Part shown: positions 63,497 through 64,000 of the stretch, piece after piece
Layout of the letters: every line of letters starts with the position of its first letter
How positions within the stretch are numbered: the first letter of the stretch is position 1
From: Marmoricola sp.
GTDB lineage: Bacteria; Actinomycetota; Actinomycetes; Propionibacteriales; Nocardioidaceae
DNA length: 64,000 bases
Direction: 5' to 3'
NCBI GenBank assembly: GCA_025965195.1
Contig: JAOPXK010000060.1
Location: forward strand, 1-64,000
Notes under the pieces: generated by a model
What the model saw: the letters and a program-made list of their open reading frames with translations, nothing else
What the model was told of the DNA's origin: nothing
Database searches by the model: none
Translations under genes and position numbers: made by a program

Positions 63497-64000
63497 TGCA
63501 GCGCCGAAGTGCAGCGCTCGCCGCCACCGGTGTGGTGGGCGCGCTCCTGCTCAGCGGTTGTGGGCCGACCCTCGGTGACCTGCCGCTGCCCGGTTCGGGG
63601 GTGTCCGGGCAGACCATCGAGCTCAAGGCCGACTTCAACGAGGCGCTGAACCTCGCGGTGGGTGCCACGGTCAAGGTCAACGGCGTTGATGCCGGGAAGG
63701 TGCAGAGCGTCACCGTCCATGACTTCAAGGCCCAGGCCGACATGTTGGTCCGCACGAGTGCGCACATGCGGCAGGGCGCCACCGCCCGGCTCCGCTACAC
63801 CACGCCGCTCGGCGAGCTGTTCGTCGACGTGACGAACCCTGACGGCGGAGCCGAGCTCAAGGACGGCGCCCTGATGGGCACCAACGTGACGAGCACGGCG
63901 CCGACGGTCGAGGACTCGCTGGCATCGGCGTCGTTGCTGATCAACGGTGGTGGGCTCGCCCAGCTGCAGACGATCACCGAGGAGTCCAACAAGGCGCTCG
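63496..64000 (+). CDS. mceE: Mce family lipoprotein, position E (cut by window end)
   Basis: First 168 residues of the MceE-type lipoprotein. The signal ends at LLLSGC (Cys 22). An MlaD domain follows (LKADFNEALNLAVGATVKVNGVDAGKV), with SVTVHDFKAQADMLVR and YTTPLGELFVDVTNPDGG. ATG 63496 shares one base with the mceD stop (TGATG). The rest, and probably mceF, lie beyond 64000. Confidence 0.9.
   Translation, partial: MQRRSAALAATGVVGALLLSGCGPTLGDLPLPGSGVSGQTIELKADFNEALNLAVGATVKVNGVDAGKVQSVTVHDFKAQADMLVRTSAHMRQGATARLRYTTPLGELFVDVTNPDGGAELKDGALMGTNVTSTAPTVEDSLASASLLINGGGLAQLQTITEESNKAL

Overview
This window is about 70% G+C, densely coded and rich in GTG starts and 1-4 nt stop/start overlaps. It is chromosomal actinobacterial DNA. 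Gene content and order (DUF7455-parE ... parC, SepH, ferrochelatase-suhB-DUF4193-DUF3093-dut-DUF3710-OB fold-DUF3159-ceoCB-APC permease-TRAM methyltransferase-acnA-dxs, fabG4/htdX/fadA2 and an mce operon) point to the Nocardioides/Aeromicrobium part of the phylum. That placement is inference from recalled synteny, not a database match. No tRNA, rRNA, CRISPR array, prophage or intact insertion sequence was seen.

Layout. 1-3.4 kb: a partial amidase, a RibD-type reductase and a DMT/DUF456 membrane pair. 3.4-13.5 kb: DUF7455, parE (apparently starting with ATC), an esterase, carbonic anhydrase, the lprG-p55 lipid export pair with a Suc/Fer-like protein, and parC. 13.5-19.6 kb: a GNAT/acyl-CoA-synthetase fusion, DUF5998, an alkaline-phosphatase-type enzyme, thymidine kinase and a frameshifted sulfurtransferase. 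19.6-26.1 kb: DUF952, a two-domain fatty acyl-CoA reductase, sepH, a TRIC channel, a lactone oxidase and an MFS carrier. 26.1-31.8 kb: the conserved hemH-suhB-DUF4193-dut-DUF3159 block. 31.7-33.9 kb: a divergent P450/TetR pair that looks inserted into that block. 33.9-38.5 kb: two RCK potassium-gating subunits facing a KimA-type transporter, then an RNA methyltransferase. 38.5-48.5 kb: acnA behind a perfect 22-bp palindrome, two hypotheticals, a thiamine-associated pair, NUDIX, SMP-30, dxs, a metalloprotease-like lipoprotein and an AlkD-like protein. 48.6-57.5 kb: PAC2, TesB, the htdX-fabG4 / fadA2 divergent cluster, a TetR regulator, ligB and an AlkA-like glycosylase. 57.6 kb to the end: yrbEA-yrbEB-mceABCDE, cut by the window edge.

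How the parts connect. The right third is a lipid module: beta-oxidation-type enzymes (TesB, HtdX, FabG4, FadA2), a TetR regulator and an Mce lipid importer. The most interesting signal is a 14-bp motif, GTGTAACNNNGTGT. It occurs upstream of fabG4/fadA2, over the -35 region of the tetR gene, and upstream of yrbEA-mce. This suggests the TetR protein controls both lipid import and lipid breakdown and also represses itself. Other notable signals are the ATC start of parE, the palindrome upstream of acnA, a SigR/SigH-like promoter in front of DUF4193, a 22-bp iterated repeat between fadA2 and tetR, a 12-bp repeat that multiplies the start signals of mceC, and a run of TAnnnT -10 boxes 6-8 nt before start codons that suggests many leaderless mRNAs.
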